Assembly (NCBI GenBank): GCA_044222005.1
Contig: JBGANY010000001.1
Location: 310,001-374,000, forward strand
DNA: 64,000 nt
Direction: 5' to 3'
From: Methylotenera_A sp044222005
GTDB taxonomy: Bacteria; Pseudomonadota; Gammaproteobacteria; Burkholderiales; Methylophilaceae
A program made the translations under genes and the position numbers. This document shows, one piece after another, positions 16,693 to 26,561 of this stretch. Each line of letters opens with the position of its first letter. The first letter of the stretch is position 1. Below the pieces are notes generated by a model. It was not told the DNA's origin and did not search any database. It saw only the letters and a list, made by a program, of their open reading frames with translations.

Positions 16693-19554
16693 GTGCATAA
16701 CTCAAAATTAAAGCGAATAACAGTTGCCTTATGCATGGCGTTGGTGCCAATTTCCGTGTTTGCTGCGGGGCTGGGCAAGCTCAATGTGATGTCAGGCCTG
16801 GGTGAACCCCTTAAAGCAGATATAGAACTGATTTCGGTGACTGCCGAAGAGTTGAACAGCATCACTGCCACCATAGCCTCTGAAGAAGCGTACGCAACCC
16901 AGGGCATTGAGAAGCCGGCATCCCATAACACGATCAAGGTTGATATCGCCAAAAATGCAAGCGGCACGCCAGTCCTAAAACTGAAGTCGACGCAACCCAT
17001 CAGCGAGCCGTTTTTAGACATGCTGATTCAGGTAGACTGGGCCACAGGCCGTTTATTACGTGAATACACCGTTCTGCTTGATCCGCCTGGCTATACGGGT
17101 GAGTCAGAGCTGGACACGCAAACTGCTCAATTGCCCCAGGTTAAATCAAACGGATCAACCCAAAGCAACCTGACACAAAATGGTCAAATAGCTGGCGAGA
17201 CAATGACTGCTTCGCCAGCCGGTTCAAAAAAAACAACTAAAGGCGCCAGAAAAACAAAGCCGGTAGAGGATATAGCGGCCGTTTCTGATGCAAACGGTCA
17301 GGAATATCTCACCCAGCGTGGCGACACCTTGGCAAAAATAGCGCGAGATATGAAGCCGGAGGGCGTCAGTCTCGAGCAGATGCTGGTAGGGTTGTACCAA
17401 ACCAATCCAAATGCGTTCCAGGGCGACAATATGAACCGCCTGAAGGTAGGGCAGATCTTACGCCAGCCTTCTGAAGCAACGCTTGATGCAATATCACGCA
17501 AAGAAGCTTCCCAAGAGATCAAAGTTCAAACAGCAAACTGGAACGCCTACCGTAATAAGCTGGCTGGTATCGTAGCGGATGCAGCGCCAGGCGAAGCGGA
17601 AGCCAGCACACAATCCGCAGGTGGTAAAATCAAAGGCGCGGCTGAAGACAAATCAATGCCTGCGACCACAGAGCCAAAGGACGTCGTTAAACTTTCTGCA
17701 GGTGATGCGTCCGCTGCCAAAGCCAGTGCGGAAAATATAAAATCATTAGAGAGTAAAATCACTGCGCTGCAAGAAGAAGCCACGGCACGTGAAAAAAGTG
17801 TAAAAGAAGCGCAAGAAAGAACTGCTTCGCTAGAGAAGCAAATCGCTGACATGCAGAAATTGCTGGCGCTAAAAAACGGCGAGATGGCCGATTTGCAGAA
17901 ACAGGCTGAAGCAGCAGATAAACAACAAAGCATGCCTGCTGAGGCAACGCCAGCGCCGGCGGATTCCACAAAGCCGGCTGAGCAAGTTGCGCCAGCCGAA
18001 CCCGCAAAACCGGAAGTTGCGGCGATGAATGAAGGTACCCCAGCACAACCTAAACCTGCAGCAAAACCTGCCCCAGCGCCTGAGCCTGTTCCTGAGCCGG
18101 GTTTCCTGGACAGCATTTTGGGCGGTCTGGATTTAACGACGCTCTTGCCTGCAGGTGGTTTATTGGCTTTGCTGGGCGGCGGCTGGATGTATCTGCGCAA
18201 GAAGCGGGAGCGCAGCCTGGCCGATTTTGAGCAGGGCATCATGACTTCAGGTGGCCTTAAGGCGAATACGGTGTTCGGCAACACGGCAAGCGCTAGTGTA
18301 GATACAGGTGACACCTCATTCCTGACCGACTTTTCACAGAGCGCTAATGGCGGCATGATTGACACCAATGATGTTGACCCGATCGCCGAGGCTGAGGTTT
18401 ACATGGCCTATGGACGCGATGCGCAGGCTGAGGAGATTCTGAAGGATGCGATTTCTAAAGAGCCGAAACGCTATGAACTGCATCTTAAATTGCTGGAAAT
18501 GTATGCTGCCAGCAAGAATCTGTCCGCTTTTGAAACCATCGCAGGCGAGCTTTATACAACTTTGGGTGCTGAAGATCCTACATGGGCAAAAGTGGCGGGA
18601 ATTGGCATTAAGCTGGAACCTAACAACCCGTTGTATCAGGCAAGCAGCAGCCCAGCCGGTTTTAGTAACAAGTCAGCGGATTCAAGCGACAAACTAGACG
18701 CCTCAGATTTTTCTGATTCACCGTTAGCCGCAGAAAAGGACCTGGATTTTTCATTTGACAATGAGCCAACGACACAGGATCTTGCTGCTCCGGATACTGC
18801 GACAATCAATGAAATTGACCTGAATTTAGGTGCACCGCAAACTGATAATGCGGTAGATTTCTCAGGTTCACAGACACAGACAGATAAAACCTCAGAGGCC
18901 GATAGCGGCTTGGACTTTGATCTAGGGGATTTCAATACAGCAGAATTGAATGCTGTGGCCGAAGAGCCAGTTCAGGCAAGTACAGAAGCGTTTGCGCATA
19001 CTATGCCTAGTTTGGATATTCCAACTTTTGATGCGCCGCAATTTATGCCGGAAACCAGTGCCGGGCTAACGGGCACAATCAGCGAGAAAACAGAAACCCT
19101 GCCGGAGTTAAATGAAATCAAGCTGGAAGATTTTGATTTCCCAGCAGCGATAGAATCTACACCGAAAGCTGGAGTGCTTGATATTAGCAGTACCGATAGC
19201 CAAGGTGAGTCGAGCGACTTCAATTTTGAAATCAACACGATCGCTCCTGAGACAACAGACTTAAAAAGCAAAGACGCTTCTGAGTCTAACGCGTTTGATT
19301 TAACCACGATTAGCCTGGATTTGAGCGAAGGCGCAGACACAAGTGCTGCTGTGGAAGAAAGTTCAGCCCAGGCGGTGGAGATGACATTGTCCGAGCATGA
19401 GCCGATTGAGGTCGAAACTAAGCTGGATCTGGTAGCGGCTTATATTGAGATGGATGATAAAGAAGGTGCAAAAGAGCTTTTGGATGAAGTAATGAAAGAA
19501 GGCGGCACTAATCAACGTAAGCGTGCGGAAGCGCTCCTGGCCAAATTGGCTTAG
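16693..19554 (+). CDS. fimV: FimV/HubP-type polar landmark protein
   Basis: The 953-residue protein starts at GTG 16693 after AAGGGTGGG. It has a signal peptide ending near VFAAG, the conserved FimV N-terminal domain (GLGKLNVMSGLGEPLKADIEL), and a LysM motif at about residues 205-255 (YLTQRGDTLAKIARDM). A coiled coil at about 345-405 is followed by a Pro/Ala-rich linker and a single membrane span near residue 485-500 (LLALLGGGWMYLRKKR). The cytoplasmic tail is acidic, rich in repeated LDFDLGDF-type motifs, and ends in a TPR-like FimV C-terminal domain. Relatives organise the pole, type IV pili and peptidoglycan-linked secretion. Confidence 0.9.
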   Translation: MHNSKLKRITVALCMALVPISVFAAGLGKLNVMSGLGEPLKADIELISVTAEELNSITATIASEEAYATQGIEKPASHNTIKVDIAKNASGTPVLKLKSTQPISEPFLDMLIQVDWATGRLLREYTVLLDPPGYTGESELDTQTAQLPQVKSNGSTQSNLTQNGQIAGETMTASPAGSKKTTKGARKTKPVEDIAAVSDANGQEYLTQRGDTLAKIARDMKPEGVSLEQMLVGLYQTNPNAFQGDNMNRLKVGQILRQPSEATLDAISRKEASQEIKVQTANWNAYRNKLAGIVADAAPGEAEASTQSAGGKIKGAAEDKSMPATTEPKDVVKLSAGDASAAKASAENIKSLESKITALQEEATAREKSVKEAQERTASLEKQIADMQKLLALKNGEMADLQKQAEAADKQQSMPAEATPAPADSTKPAEQVAPAEPAKPEVAAMNEGTPAQPKPAAKPAPAPEPVPEPGFLDSILGGLDLTTLLPAGGLLALLGGGWMYLRKKRERSLADFEQGIMTSGGLKANTVFGNTASASVDTGDTSFLTDFSQSANGGMIDTNDVDPIAEAEVYMAYGRDAQAEEILKDAISKEPKRYELHLKLLEMYAASKNLSAFETIAGELYTTLGAEDPTWAKVAGIGIKLEPNNPLYQASSSPAGFSNKSADSSDKLDASDFSDSPLAAEKDLDFSFDNEPTTQDLAAPDTATINEIDLNLGAPQTDNAVDFSGSQTQTDKTSEADSGLDFDLGDFNTAELNAVAEEPVQASTEAFAHTMPSLDIPTFDAPQFMPETSAGLTGTISEKTETLPELNEIKLEDFDFPAAIESTPKAGVLDISSTDSQGESSDFNFEINTIAPETTDLKSKDASESNAFDLTTISLDLSEGADTSAAVEESSAQAVEMTLSEHEPIEVETKLDLVAAYIEMDDKEGAKELLDEVMKEGGTNQRKRAEALLAKLA

Positions 19555-19572
19555 ATTTTCCAGTTGTCTTGC

Positions 19573-19602
19573 AAAAAAACCGGGCGACTGCCCGGTTTTT
19601 TT
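19573..19602 (+). terminator. Rho-independent terminator after fimV
   Basis: A-run, then CCGGGC (19580-19585), loop GACT, GCCCGG (19590-19595) and seven T. The A and T runs can extend the stem, so it may work in both directions. Confidence 0.92.
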
Positions 19603-19646
19603 ATTTGTTGCCGGAAATATCAGGCGAATGATAATAAAATAGCAGT

Positions 19647-20288
19647 ATGTTCAAAATAAACATCATTACACAACTGCTCAGCTTTATTATATTTGCAGTG
19701 GTGGTCAACCAGCTGAGTTTAAATATACTGCTGTCGGTTTCAATCATTTTCTCTGTGATTCTGCTGTTGAATAGAACCTCTCAGTTTTTGCATTTCATTA
19801 AGCGGTTTAAATGGCTTTTTTTGGTGATGATTATGATTTTCTCGCTCAATACGCCTGGGGAGCATATCCCTGCTTGGCCATTTGCATTTGTGCCGACCTA
19901 TGAAGGCATCGCAGCCGGTCTTACACAAGTGCTCAGGATTATCGTCATGCTGGCAGCCATCTCCCTGATTCTGGCTTCCAACACCAGACAACAGCTTATC
20001 TCCGGGTTTTATTTTATCCTGATGCCATTAAAAATTTTCGGATTAAAGGTTGAGCGCTTTGCGGTGAGGTTGTGGCTAACTTTGCATTATGTGGAGTTGC
20101 AGCGCGAAAATAAATCACAGCAGGATTTTTTTGGACGGCTAAGAGCGATGACCACGATGGATTCCTATCGGGGGAATGAGGCAACCTCGATAGTTTTTAC
20201 TATCCCTAGGTTTTATTGGCCGGATTACGGGTTTATAGCCTGCTTTGTTGTTTTGCTGATCATGCTTGTAGCGAAAGCCTTTGTGTAA
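19647..20288 (+). CDS. EcfT/CbiQ-like transmembrane protein
   Basis: The 213-residue protein has about five or six hydrophobic spans and resembles the transmembrane T component of energy-coupling-factor transporters, including the central LRIIVMLAAISLILASNTRQQL and FAVRLWLTLHYVE segments. No ATPase (EcfA) or substrate-binding (S) gene is next to it. It could therefore serve distant partners or have a separate role. Its stop codon abuts the truA start with no gap, implying translational coupling. Confidence 0.65.
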   Translation: MFKINIITQLLSFIIFAVVVNQLSLNILLSVSIIFSVILLLNRTSQFLHFIKRFKWLFLVMIMIFSLNTPGEHIPAWPFAFVPTYEGIAAGLTQVLRIIVMLAAISLILASNTRQQLISGFYFILMPLKIFGLKVERFAVRLWLTLHYVELQRENKSQQDFFGRLRAMTTMDSYRGNEATSIVFTIPRFYWPDYGFIACFVVLLIMLVAKAFV

Positions 20289-21068
20289 ATGCGTATCGCA
20301 TTGGGGGTAGAGTACAACGGCGCGCCATATTGCGGCTGGCAAAGCCAGCCAAGTCAGTGTGGGGTGCAGGATTTTTTAGAAAATGCTATTAAGAAAATTG
20401 CTGGGGGCACTGTGCGCATCCACGCTGCAGGCCGCACCGATACTGGGGTGCACGCATTAATGCAAGTGACGCATTTTGATACGGAAACGGTTCGCACGGA
20501 CAGTGCCTGGGTGCGTGGTGTGAATGCATTTTTACCTGCAACAATTCGCGTACTTTGGGCAAAGTTTGTGGATGGCGAATTTCATGCACGCTTTTCTGCT
20601 ACCCAACGCAGTTATCAGTACTTGCTGGCCAATCAGCCTACGGCACCGGCCATTTATGCCGATAAGGCTGGTTGGTACCATATGCCGCTGAATGTTTCTG
20701 CCATGCGGGAGGCGATGGTATATCTGCGGGGCGAGCATGATTTTAGCGCCTTCCGCGCCAGTGAATGTCAGGCGAAATCGCCGGTCAAACGCCTACAGGT
20801 TGCGTCAATCAAGGCGCATGACGATTTTATTATTTTTAATTTTGCTGCGAACGCTTTTCTGCAGCATCAGGTGCGAAACATGGTGGGAGCTTTGGTTTAT
20901 GTGGGCAATGGCAAACATCCGCCGGAATTCATTCAACAGCTATTGAAACAAAAGGACCGCACTTTGTCGCCGCCGACATTCTCACCGCATGGCCTGTATT
21001 TAAGCGGCGTGCAGTACGATAACAAATGGGATTTGCCCATAACACAGCGCCAGCTTGGCATTATTTGA
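20289..21068 (+). CDS. truA: tRNA pseudouridine(38-40) synthase
   Basis: The 259-residue protein is a standard TruA. It opens MRIALGVEYNGAPYCGWQ, carries the catalytic aspartate in AAGRTDTGVHA at about residues 46-56, and has the C-terminal FLQHQVRNMVGALVYVG block. It isomerises U38-U40 in the anticodon arm of many tRNAs. The order truA-trpF-trpB is common in proteobacteria. Confidence 0.96.
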   Translation: MRIALGVEYNGAPYCGWQSQPSQCGVQDFLENAIKKIAGGTVRIHAAGRTDTGVHALMQVTHFDTETVRTDSAWVRGVNAFLPATIRVLWAKFVDGEFHARFSATQRSYQYLLANQPTAPAIYADKAGWYHMPLNVSAMREAMVYLRGEHDFSAFRASECQAKSPVKRLQVASIKAHDDFIIFNFAANAFLQHQVRNMVGALVYVGNGKHPPEFIQQLLKQKDRTLSPPTFSPHGLYLSGVQYDNKWDLPITQRQLGII

Positions 21069-21126
21069 CGGCTAACACTGACAGCGCGGCGCGTTTAAGT
21101 TACGCTTACATTTTATGGAAACCTTG

Positions 21127-21750
21127 ATGAGAACCCGAGTAAAAATTTGCGGAATTACGCGTGTCGAAGACGCGCTAGCGGCCGTTAATACAGGCGCGGA
21201 TGCCATCGGCCTGGTGTTTTATGCGCCAAGCCCGCGCGCAGTGACTGTTGAGCAGGCGCAAAAAATTGCGGCGGCGATCCCGCCCTTTGTGAGCGTCGTC
21301 GGCTTGTTTGTAAATGCGCCTAAGGCGGAAATTGAGTCGGTGTTATCTTGCGTGCGTTTGGATATTCTGCAGTTTCATGGTGACGAAACGGCTGAAGATT
21401 GCGAGCAAATAAACTTGCCGTATTACAAGGCAATTCGCGTCAAAGCAGATACAAATTTGATACAATGCGCACAGCAGTATCGCACAGCCAAAGCATTGTT
21501 GTTGGATGCGTTTTCTGAAGTAGCCATGGGCGGTACAGGACAAACATTTGACTGGAATTTAATTCCGACTAACCTACCCAAGCCGGTAATTCTGGCAGGC
21601 GGATTGAATGCGGAGAATGTGGGGCTGGCCATCAGGCAAGTGCAGCCTTACGCAGTAGATGTGAGTGGCGGCGTGGAAGCCGGTAAAGGAATCAAGGATG
21701 CGGTAAAAATTGCCGCATTTATGCAAGGAGTGAGCAATGCAGCTTTATGA
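21127..21750 (+). CDS. trpF: Phosphoribosylanthranilate isomerase
   Basis: I choose ATG 21127, which gives MRTRVKICGITR, the usual N-terminus. An in-frame ATG at 21115 adds four residues and has no ribosome site. The 207-residue beta/alpha barrel carries the catalytic cysteine in KICGITR and the aspartate in the AVDVSGGVEAGKGIKD block near the end. It catalyses the third step of tryptophan synthesis. Its last 14 bases overlap the trpB start. Confidence 0.94.
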   Translation: MRTRVKICGITRVEDALAAVNTGADAIGLVFYAPSPRAVTVEQAQKIAAAIPPFVSVVGLFVNAPKAEIESVLSCVRLDILQFHGDETAEDCEQINLPYYKAIRVKADTNLIQCAQQYRTAKALLLDAFSEVAMGGTGQTFDWNLIPTNLPKPVILAGGLNAENVGLAIRQVQPYAVDVSGGVEAGKGIKDAVKIAAFMQGVSNAAL

Positions 21751-22893
21751 TATGCCCGACGCGCGCGGTCATTTTGGACAATTCGGTGGTATTTGTATGA
21801 AAAATATCGCCATGATCCCGAATTTTTGGCTGAATTTGCCTATGATCTAAAACATTTTGTCGGCCGCCCCAGCCCGGTTTATTTTGCGGAACGCTGGACG
21901 AAAAAGGTTGGTGGTGCACAGATTTACCTCAAACGCGAAGATCTAAACCATACCGGTGCGCACAAGGTCAACAATACCATCGGCCAGGCCTTATTAGCCA
22001 AGCGGATGGGGAAACCCAGAGTCATCGCTGAAACCGGCGCAGGCCAGCATGGCGTGGCGACTGCCACCATTGCTGCCCGCCTGGGCCTGGAGTGTGTGGT
22101 TTACATGGGGGCCGAGGATGTGAAACGACAGGCGCCTAACGTATTCAGAATGAAATTGCTGGGTGCAACAGTTATCCCCGTAGAAAGTGGCTCTAAAACG
22201 CTGAAAGATGCGCTCAATGAGGCCATGCGCGACTGGGTGACCAATATCTCCAACACGTTTTACATCATCGGCACAGTGGCGGGTCCGCATCCTTATCCCA
22301 TGATGGTGCGTGATTTTCAGTCAGTCATTGGCATAGAAGCCAAACAACAAATGCTGGAAATGGTCGGGCGTCAACCGGATGCGGTGGTAGCATGCGTGGG
22401 TGGCGGTTCTAACGCTATGGGTATTTTTTATCCGTATATCGATGTACCGAATGTGCGCTTGATTGGCGTGGAAGCGGCAGGCCATGGTTTGGAAACCGGC
22501 ATGCATGCGGCGCCCTTGACAGCTAATAGCCCGGTGGGCGTGTTGCATGGCAACCGTACCTATTTGATGCAGGATAGCGATGGCAATATTATCGAAACGC
22601 ACTCGATTTCGGCCGGTCTGGATTATCCGGGTGTCGGTCCTGAGCACGCATGGTTAAAAGACATCAAGCGTGCCGAATATGTCGCGATTACTGATGATGA
22701 AGCCATGGCAGCGTTTCATAATTTGTGCCGCACGGAAGGGATTATCCCTGCGCTGGAATCCAGCCACGCGCTGGCACATGCTGAAAAAATGGCCAGAACC
22801 ATGCGCAAAGATGAAATCATCCTGGTTAATTTATCAGGCCGCGGCGACAAAGACATTAATACGGTTGCCAAACTTTCCAATATAACCTTATAA
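21737..22893 (+). pseudogene. trpB: Tryptophan synthase beta chain, frameshifted by a short deletion
   Basis: Translation from ATG 21737 (AAGGAG upstream) gives the normal TrpB start MQLYDMPDARGHFGQFGGI, then reads out of frame and stops at about 21850. From 21796 the rest of TrpB is intact in another frame (YEKYRHDPEF... onward), including the PLP lysine in NHTGAHKVNN, AETGAGQHGVA, and the VGGGSNA phosphate loop. Family members have about 16 residues between GGI and YEKY; here only two bases remain, so roughly 46 bp appear to be missing. As written, the gene cannot make full TrpB; initiation at TTG 21793 would give a truncated 366-residue protein. A real mutation or an assembly error are both possible. 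Confidence 0.85.
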
Positions 22894-22903
22894 AAATAAG
22901 CTC

Positions 22904-23701
22904 ATGTCACGCATTCAAACAGTATTTTCCGCGCTCAAAGCCAATAACAAAAAAGCCTTAATCCCCTACATTACTGCAGGAGACCCGCACCCGAAACACA
23001 CGGTCAATTTAATGCATGCTATGGTGAAATCCGGGGCTGATATGATCGAACTGGGCATTCCTTTTTCTGACCCGATGGCCGACGGCCCGGTAATTCAGCG
23101 TGCGAGCGAACGTGCTTTGGTGCATAAAGTAGGTTTAAGAAAAGTGCTGGAATTGGTGCAGGAGTTTCGCCAGAAAGACACAAAAACTCCCATCATATTA
23201 ATGGGTTACGCCAATCCGATCGAGGCAATGGGAATGGAGAAATTCACCCTGGCAGCCAAAGCGGCAGGTGTGGATGGTGTGCTGACCGTAGACTATCCGC
23301 CAGAAGAATGTAAAGATTTTATTGCAGCACTGCAGGCCAGTGACATAGATAGCATTTTCCTGTTGTCACCCACTTCGGATGCAGCACGCGTGGATTTGAT
23401 CGTGAATCAGGCCAGCGGATTTTTGTATTATGTTTCACTGAAAGGCGTAACGGGTGCGGCTAATCTGGATATTGAAGAGGTGAAAGCGCGTGTTGCGGAA
23501 ATCCGTACCAAGACCGATTTGCCAATCGGCGTCGGCTTTGGCGTAAAAGATGCAGCTACAGCCAGGAAAGTCGCAGCGATCGCTGATGCAGTGGTGGTGG
23601 GTAGCCGCGTGGTGGTTGCGATTGAGCAGTCAAGTGAAGATAATCTGCTTTCAAATATCAGCCAATTGATGGTAGAGCTACGAACCGCGATTGATGCTTA
23701 A
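22904..23701 (+). CDS. trpA: Tryptophan synthase alpha chain
   Basis: The 265-residue barrel cleaves indole-3-glycerol phosphate to indole and glyceraldehyde 3-phosphate. The catalytic glutamate is in MIELGIPFSDPMADGP, and the second catalytic acid is in the LTVDYPPEE segment. The phosphate-site GVGFGVKDA block is present. It is intact, in contrast to trpB 10 bp upstream, whose product it normally partners. accD follows directly behind its stop. Confidence 0.96.
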   Translation: MSRIQTVFSALKANNKKALIPYITAGDPHPKHTVNLMHAMVKSGADMIELGIPFSDPMADGPVIQRASERALVHKVGLRKVLELVQEFRQKDTKTPIILMGYANPIEAMGMEKFTLAAKAAGVDGVLTVDYPPEECKDFIAALQASDIDSIFLLSPTSDAARVDLIVNQASGFLYYVSLKGVTGAANLDIEEVKARVAEIRTKTDLPIGVGFGVKDAATARKVAAIADAVVVGSRVVVAIEQSSEDNLLSNISQLMVELRTAIDA

Positions 23702-23711
23702 GGAGTAAATG

Positions 23712-24581
23712 ATGAGTTGGTTAGATAAAATTCCACAGAAAATCAAGCGCGCAGTTAATGTGGCGCAAAAGAAAAATGTACCGGAAGGCCTGTGGAGCAA
23801 GTGTGCATCGTGCATGACGGTGCTATATAGAACCGATCTGGAAAATAATGCAGAAGTCTGCCCAAAGTGCGGGCATCACAACCGTATTGGCGCGCGGGAT
23901 CGTTTGAATCAATTGTTAGATCCTGAAGAAAAACACGTGGAAATTGGTGCCAATGTAGAGCCTGTTGATCCGCTCAAATTTAAAGACAGCAAGAGCTATG
24001 CAGACCGCATGAAAGCCGCGCAAAAAGAGGGTGGCGAGAAGGATGCGTTAATCGTCATGCAAGGCAAGATTCATGGCCAGAACGTGGTGGTAGCCGCATT
24101 TGAATTCAAGTTCATGGGCGGTTCGATGGGGTCAGTGGTAGGCGAACGCTTTGCGCGCGGCGTAGAAGCGGCTATCAAACAAAAAGCACCATTTATCTGC
24201 ATCTCAGCCAGTGGCGGTGCGCGTATGCAGGAGGGCTTGTTCTCGCTGATGCAGATGGCTAAAACCAGCGCTGCACTGACCAGGCTTTCACAGGCCGGGT
24301 TGCCTTATATTTCGGTGTTGACCGACCCGACCATGGGCGGTGTATCGGCCAGTTTTGCCATGTTGGGCGATATCATCATCGCTGAACCGAATGCGTTAAT
24401 CGGTTTTGCAGGCCCGCGTGTGATTGAGCAAACCGTACGCGAAACCTTGCCGGAAGGCTTTCAGCGTGCAGAGTTTTTAGTAGAGCATGGTGCTGTTGAT
24501 TTGATTGTTGATCGCCGCGAAATGCGCCAGAAACTGGCCAATATTTTATCCAGCCTAATGCGAACCCCTAAAGTAGCATAA
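23712..24581 (+). CDS. accD: Acetyl-CoA carboxylase carboxyltransferase beta subunit
   Basis: I use ATG 23712 because AGGAG at 23701-23705 gives six bases of spacing; ATG 23709 is too close. The 289-residue subunit has the N-terminal zinc ribbon (C-x2-C around CASC, then CPKC) and the crotonase-fold core with GGSMGSVVGERFARG and SASGGARMQEG. With AccA it transfers carboxyl from biotin to acetyl-CoA. The gene order accD-folC-SPOR-cvpA-purF is a conserved proteobacterial block. Confidence 0.97.
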   Translation: MSWLDKIPQKIKRAVNVAQKKNVPEGLWSKCASCMTVLYRTDLENNAEVCPKCGHHNRIGARDRLNQLLDPEEKHVEIGANVEPVDPLKFKDSKSYADRMKAAQKEGGEKDALIVMQGKIHGQNVVVAAFEFKFMGGSMGSVVGERFARGVEAAIKQKAPFICISASGGARMQEGLFSLMQMAKTSAALTRLSQAGLPYISVLTDPTMGGVSASFAMLGDIIIAEPNALIGFAGPRVIEQTVRETLPEGFQRAEFLVEHGAVDLIVDRREMRQKLANILSSLMRTPKVA

Positions 24582-24602
24582 ACTTATCAATATCAGTTTC
24601 TC

Positions 24603-25886
24603 GTGACAACCGCGCAACCAAAGCCAACAACTATACAAGAGTGGCTGGTTTACATTGAGGCCTTGCATCCTAAATCCATCGCCATGGGCTTGGACAGGGT
24701 GCAAGCCGTCGCAAGTAAGCTTTCATTAATCCCCACTTTTCCCATAATTACGGTTGCCGGCACGAACGGCAAAGGCTCAACCTGCGAGATGCTAAGCCGG
24801 ATATACAGCGAAGCCGGCTATAAAGTTGGCTGCTATACGTCTCCGCATTTGATCTGGTATAACGAGCGTGTGCGTGTTAATCATCAGGAGATCTCCGACC
24901 AGGATTTATGCGTGGCATTTGAGGCAGTCGAGGCGGCGCGCGGGGATATCGCGCTCACCTATTTTGAGATGGGCACGCTTGCCGCGATGTGGCATTTTTG
25001 TCGCGCCAATTTGGATGTTGTTATTTTAGAGGTGGGCTTGGGCGGCCGCCTGGATGCGGTGAACATATTTGAACCTGCCTGCGCTATTGTCACCACGGTT
25101 GATTTGGACCACATGGAATATTTGGGCGAAACGCGCGAAAAAATCGGCTTTGAGAAAGCTGGCGTTTTCCGGGTCAATAAATTGGCTATTTGCGGTGATA
25201 AAAATCCGCCGGTAAGTCTGCTTAACTATGCCGAGACAATAGGTGCAGATTTAAAGCTGATCAACCGCGATTTTCAGGTAAAAAAAACCGGGCAAGGCTG
25301 GCAATATTCAGATGAAGCGCTAGTGTTGCAGTTGCCGGTGCTTGGGCTTGCCGGTGAGTTTCAGCTTGCAAATGCAGCCTGTGCCATATGCACCGTGCAT
25401 CATTTAAAGCATATTTTACCTGTCTCGCAAGCCAATATTCATGCGGCTCTTGGCGCGGTGAGATTAACAGGCCGTTTCCAGCAAGTTCAATCCAAACCGC
25501 AAGTCATTGTAGATGTGGCGCATAATCCGCATGCGGCAATGTCCTTGGCGCAAAACTTGCAATCCATGCCTTGCGCAGGGCGTACTTTGGCGGTGTTCGC
25601 GATGCTTGCAGACAAGGATATTGAAGGCGTTATCAGCGCGGTTGCGCCGTGTATTTCGCGCTGGTATATCGCTGACATTCAGGCTGCGCGCGGCGCAAAA
25701 GCGCTGGATCTGCAAAAGACGCTTGTCAGACAAGTGAATCAATCTTCAGTGCGACTGTTTGATGACGTTAGCATGGCGCTTGCCGCAGCCTGTAAAGATG
25801 CGGATAAAAATGATAGAATAATCGCGTTTGGCTCGTTTTATACGGTTGCAGATGCCATAAACTGGGTGTCCGCGCGTGCAGTTTAA
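24603..25886 (+). CDS. folC: Dihydrofolate synthase / folylpolyglutamate synthase
   Basis: The 427-residue Mur-ligase-type enzyme adds glutamate to dihydropteroate and to reduced folates. The P-loop VAGTNGKGSTCEML is at about residues 53-66, YTSPHL follows, and the C-terminal domain has DVAHNPHA. The start is a GTG at 24603 with no clear ribosome site, 21 bp after accD. Folate polyglutamylation supports the tetrahydrofolate pathway that also involves FtfL encoded at 59.8 kb. Confidence 0.93.
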   Translation: MTTAQPKPTTIQEWLVYIEALHPKSIAMGLDRVQAVASKLSLIPTFPIITVAGTNGKGSTCEMLSRIYSEAGYKVGCYTSPHLIWYNERVRVNHQEISDQDLCVAFEAVEAARGDIALTYFEMGTLAAMWHFCRANLDVVILEVGLGGRLDAVNIFEPACAIVTTVDLDHMEYLGETREKIGFEKAGVFRVNKLAICGDKNPPVSLLNYAETIGADLKLINRDFQVKKTGQGWQYSDEALVLQLPVLGLAGEFQLANAACAICTVHHLKHILPVSQANIHAALGAVRLTGRFQQVQSKPQVIVDVAHNPHAAMSLAQNLQSMPCAGRTLAVFAMLADKDIEGVISAVAPCISRWYIADIQAARGAKALDLQKTLVRQVNQSSVRLFDDVSMALAAACKDADKNDRIIAFGSFYTVADAINWVSARAV

Positions 25887-25929
25887 TTGAGAGTGCCTAT
25901 TTGAAAGCCAATGTCTTAAGGTAAGTTAC

Positions 25930-26529
25930 ATGCAAAAGTCTCCCTCCAGCGATCAGGAAATAATGTTTAAAAAACGCGCACGCCGCCGTCTGGTTGGCGC
26001 GATTGCATTGGTGCTATTGATGGTGATTGTGTTGCCGATGATCTTGAAAGACCGTACTGCTTCACCGCCACAAGAAAAAATCACCATTACCTTGCCGGGA
26101 GATCAACAAACAATTACTGCCGCACCCCCCGCCGATTTTGACTCCAGCATCGTGCCAGCTGAGCCCCCTGTTGCAGAAGTCCCGGAAGTGGCAGAGCAGG
26201 CGCCTGAATCATCGCAGATACCTGATCCAGAGGCGGCATCAGAGAAACCAGCTAAGGAAGCCCCTGCCAAAGACACAGCCAAGCCGAAAGATGAGGCTAT
26301 GCATAAATTTTATGTGCAAATCGGGGTTTTTTCTGATGAAGCCAATGTGAAACAGTTGCAGTCCAAGTTAAGTGATTTGGGCTATAAATCACAAACTGAA
26401 AAAATAGATACAGCGAAAGGCCAGAAAATTCGGTTGCGGACACAGATGTTCAGCGATAGGAGCGAGGCCGCCATTGCGCTGGAAAACATTAAGGATGCCG
26501 GCCTGACCGGGATGGTTGTAAGCCAGTAA
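25930..26529 (+). CDS. SPOR-domain (DedD-like) membrane protein
   Basis: The 199-residue protein has a basic cytoplasmic N-terminus (KKRARRR), one membrane span at about residues 19-38, a Pro/Glu/Ala-rich periplasmic linker, and a C-terminal SPOR domain from about residue 125 (HKFYVQIGVFSDEANVKQLQ). SPOR domains bind denuded glycan strands at the division septum. Its place between folC and cvpA matches dedD in other proteobacteria. Confidence 0.88.
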   Translation: MQKSPSSDQEIMFKKRARRRLVGAIALVLLMVIVLPMILKDRTASPPQEKITITLPGDQQTITAAPPADFDSSIVPAEPPVAEVPEVAEQAPESSQIPDPEAASEKPAKEAPAKDTAKPKDEAMHKFYVQIGVFSDEANVKQLQSKLSDLGYKSQTEKIDTAKGQKIRLRTQMFSDRSEAAIALENIKDAGLTGMVVSQ

Positions 26530-26561
26530 TGCATGTTTTTTTAATGACTGGATAAAGCGAA

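Noticed and set aside
21737..21850. A separate 37-residue gene at the start of trpB
   Set aside because: Its first 19 residues are the TrpB N-terminus and the remainder is out-of-frame trpB sequence, so it is part of the broken trpB, not an independent peptide.
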